DNA from: Euprymna scolopes
Lineage: Eukaryota > Mollusca > Cephalopoda > Sepiida > Sepiolidae
NCBI GenBank assembly: GCA_024364805.1
Contig: CM044508.1
Coordinates: forward strand, 53,325,332-53,357,029
Direction of reading: 5' to 3'
DNA length: 31,698 nucleotides
Shown here piece by piece: positions 31,281 to 31,698 of this stretch (positions within the stretch are counted from its first letter, which is position 1; every line of letters starts with the position of its first letter). The position numbers and the translations under genes were made by a program. The notes under the pieces are model-generated. The model did no database searches, had not been told where the DNA came from, and was given only the letters and a program-made list of their open reading frames with translations.

Positions 31281-31698
31281 TCTATATATATATATTATAT
31301 ATATATAAAGCTGAACGTGTGTGTGTGTGTGTGTCTGTCTGGTCACGAATAGGCTCCTATATGGTTTACTATTTTAAAAAACTGATTACATTTAATAATA
31401 GAAGATGTATCAAGGATCAGGAATTGGTGTGTTTGACCTGGCAGAACGGTGGTTCATAAAAATTGTGGGGTCTGCGTTCGTGCCTGGCCCCCAAAGTATG
31501 GAAATAAATAATGAAAAAAAAGCGTTTACAAGTGTTTTTGATATAGATGTACATAAGAATACTTTGATAAGTATGTTTCAACTTAAATAAGGATGGTATA
31601 ATAAAATTGTGGGGTCTGTGTGCGCGCTTGTACTCCATGGAAGGAAATATGGCACAATCTTTAACAAAGACTTTTCGTATCTATTTGCGTAAGTATAC
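31281..31698 (+). mobile_element. Helitron-like element H3, 5' part (cut by window edge)
   Basis: Starts TCTATATATATATATTATAT then ATATAAAGCTGAACGTGTGT, a TG run and CTGTCTGGTCACGAATAGGC, a common 5' layout of short Helitrons (TC start, TATATAAAGCTGAA, TGTCTGTC). The body carries a direct duplication: AAAATTGTGGGGTCTG at 31459 and again at 31603, 144 bp apart, each followed by a CC.AAAGTATGGAAATAAAT-like or CCATGGAAGGAAATAT stretch. Non-coding; the 3' end lies beyond the window. Confidence 0.6.

Overview
The window looks like intergenic or intronic DNA of an animal with an AT-rich, repeat-dense genome. The repeat mix (non-LTR retrotransposon 3' ends, Helitron-like ends, Ty3/Gypsy fossils, long TA runs) and the 5S-like sequences, which carry the GAAGTTAAGC form I associate with molluscan 5S, fit a cephalopod such as an octopus. 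That assignment is inference from pattern memory, not a search. I found no intact protein-coding gene, no convincing host exon, no operon and no functional RNA gene. Almost every short open frame is a by-product of repeats.

Layout. 1-1600: the 3' end of a short Helitron-like element, a dispersed repeat here called family B, the 5' part of a second Helitron type with an internal 150-bp tandem duplication, and another B copy. 2760-3660: a possible LINE scrap and two opposed copies of repeat family E. 4680-6340: a Helitron 3' end and a Ty3/Gypsy fossil carrying a perfect 33-bp inverted repeat, then an unexplained coding-like stretch. 7100-11020: LINE remnants, including two tandem LINE 3' ends and a pile-up of three LINE C 3' ends. 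11571-11786: a 5S-like sequence abutting a 99-bp TA run. 13275-14506: a second copy of the 620-900 Helitron type, with a tRNA-like promoter region and two 3' ends. 15013-16778: a LINE D remnant, then a tRNA-like segment followed by a Helitron-like end. 16940-18360: a Ty3/Gypsy fossil on the minus strand. 18650-18960: a TA run and a split 5S-like copy. 19070-26110: minus-strand LINE C copies alternating with families B and E, and two loci where a Helitron-like element sits as a head-to-tail dimer. 26294-28401: a LINE F remnant and a probable solo LTR. 28680-30545: further LINE C copies. 30573-30688: the clearest 5S-like copy. 31281 to the end: the 5' end of a third Helitron type.

There are no genes acting together. 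The two most interesting signals are (i) four dispersed, diverged 5S rRNA-like copies on both strands, three of which share the same departures from the conserved 5S sequence, suggesting one amplifying 5S-derived family; and (ii) two independent head-to-tail dimers of one Helitron-like element with the same junction, as rolling-circle transposition could produce.
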